From positions 1-6,055 of the forward strand of contig JACFNJ010000149.1 in the NCBI GenBank assembly GCA_019454865.1: a stretch of 6,055 nucleotides of DNA, given 5' to 3'. The translations under genes were made by a program, and so were the position numbers. Below the pieces are notes generated by a model that made no database searches, was not told the origin of the DNA, and saw only the letters and a list, made by a program, of their open reading frames with translations. The stretch is from Bacteroidia bacterium (GTDB taxonomy: Bacteria; Bacteroidota; Bacteroidia; UKL13-3). This document shows positions 5,987 to 6,055 of the stretch, piece after piece. The number at the start of each line of letters is the position of its first letter. Position 1 is the first letter of the stretch.

Positions 5987-6055
5987 TTTAATAATTAAGT
6001 AAAGGAGTACGTAATCAACACAACTTTTACTTGATTTCATACTCACAATATATAG

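Noticed and set aside
5954..6055. Open minus-strand frame entering from the right edge, with an internal ATG at 6040-6038 giving a 28-residue peptide ending at TAA 5956-5954
   Set aside because: It is short, has no recognisable motif, and a second frame also ends nearby (TAA at 6029-6027), so the tail of an upstream gene, a small ORF and non-coding DNA cannot be told apart without sequence beyond 6055.

Overview
The window is AT-rich DNA, probably from a member of the Bacteroidota. This rests on the base composition, the TAnnTTTG-type -7 promoter element upstream of moaA, the scarcity of clear Shine-Dalgarno sequences, and the character of the proteins. A rank below phylum cannot be read from the sequence. 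Every supported gene lies on the minus strand, so transcription runs from high to low coordinates.

The right half (5878 down to 3682) holds four tightly packed genes: a 127-residue four-helix membrane protein of unknown function, a histidine-rich lipoprotein, a VIT1/CCC1-family Fe/Mn transporter, and a b561-type membrane cytochrome. Gaps of 12, 36 and 4 nt suggest one transcript. The theme looks like metal handling and membrane electron transfer, but the substrate and the partner enzyme are not visible here.

A 99-nt gap (3583-3681) separates that group from a molybdenum cofactor (Moco) operon. The gap carries a TAnnTTTG promoter element that sits inside a perfect 9-7-9 inverted repeat, which looks like an operator. 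Next come moaA (GTP to cyclic pyranopterin precursor), moeA (molybdate insertion), a TauE/SafE-family anion permease, mobA (guanylyltransferase) and the first 24 codons of moaD, which runs off the left edge at base 1. The junctions from moeA onward either overlap or are nearly contiguous (TAA-GT-ATG, TTGA, and a 13-nt overlap), as expected for translationally coupled genes. The remaining Moco genes (moaC, moaE, a MoeB/MoaB homologue) are not in the window and may lie beyond base 1.

No RNA gene, mobile element, CRISPR array or clear intrinsic terminator was seen. The most useful leads are the operator-like dyad over the moaA promoter, the anion permease placed inside the Moco operon, and the uncharacterised group of membrane protein, His-rich lipoprotein, VIT and cytochrome b.
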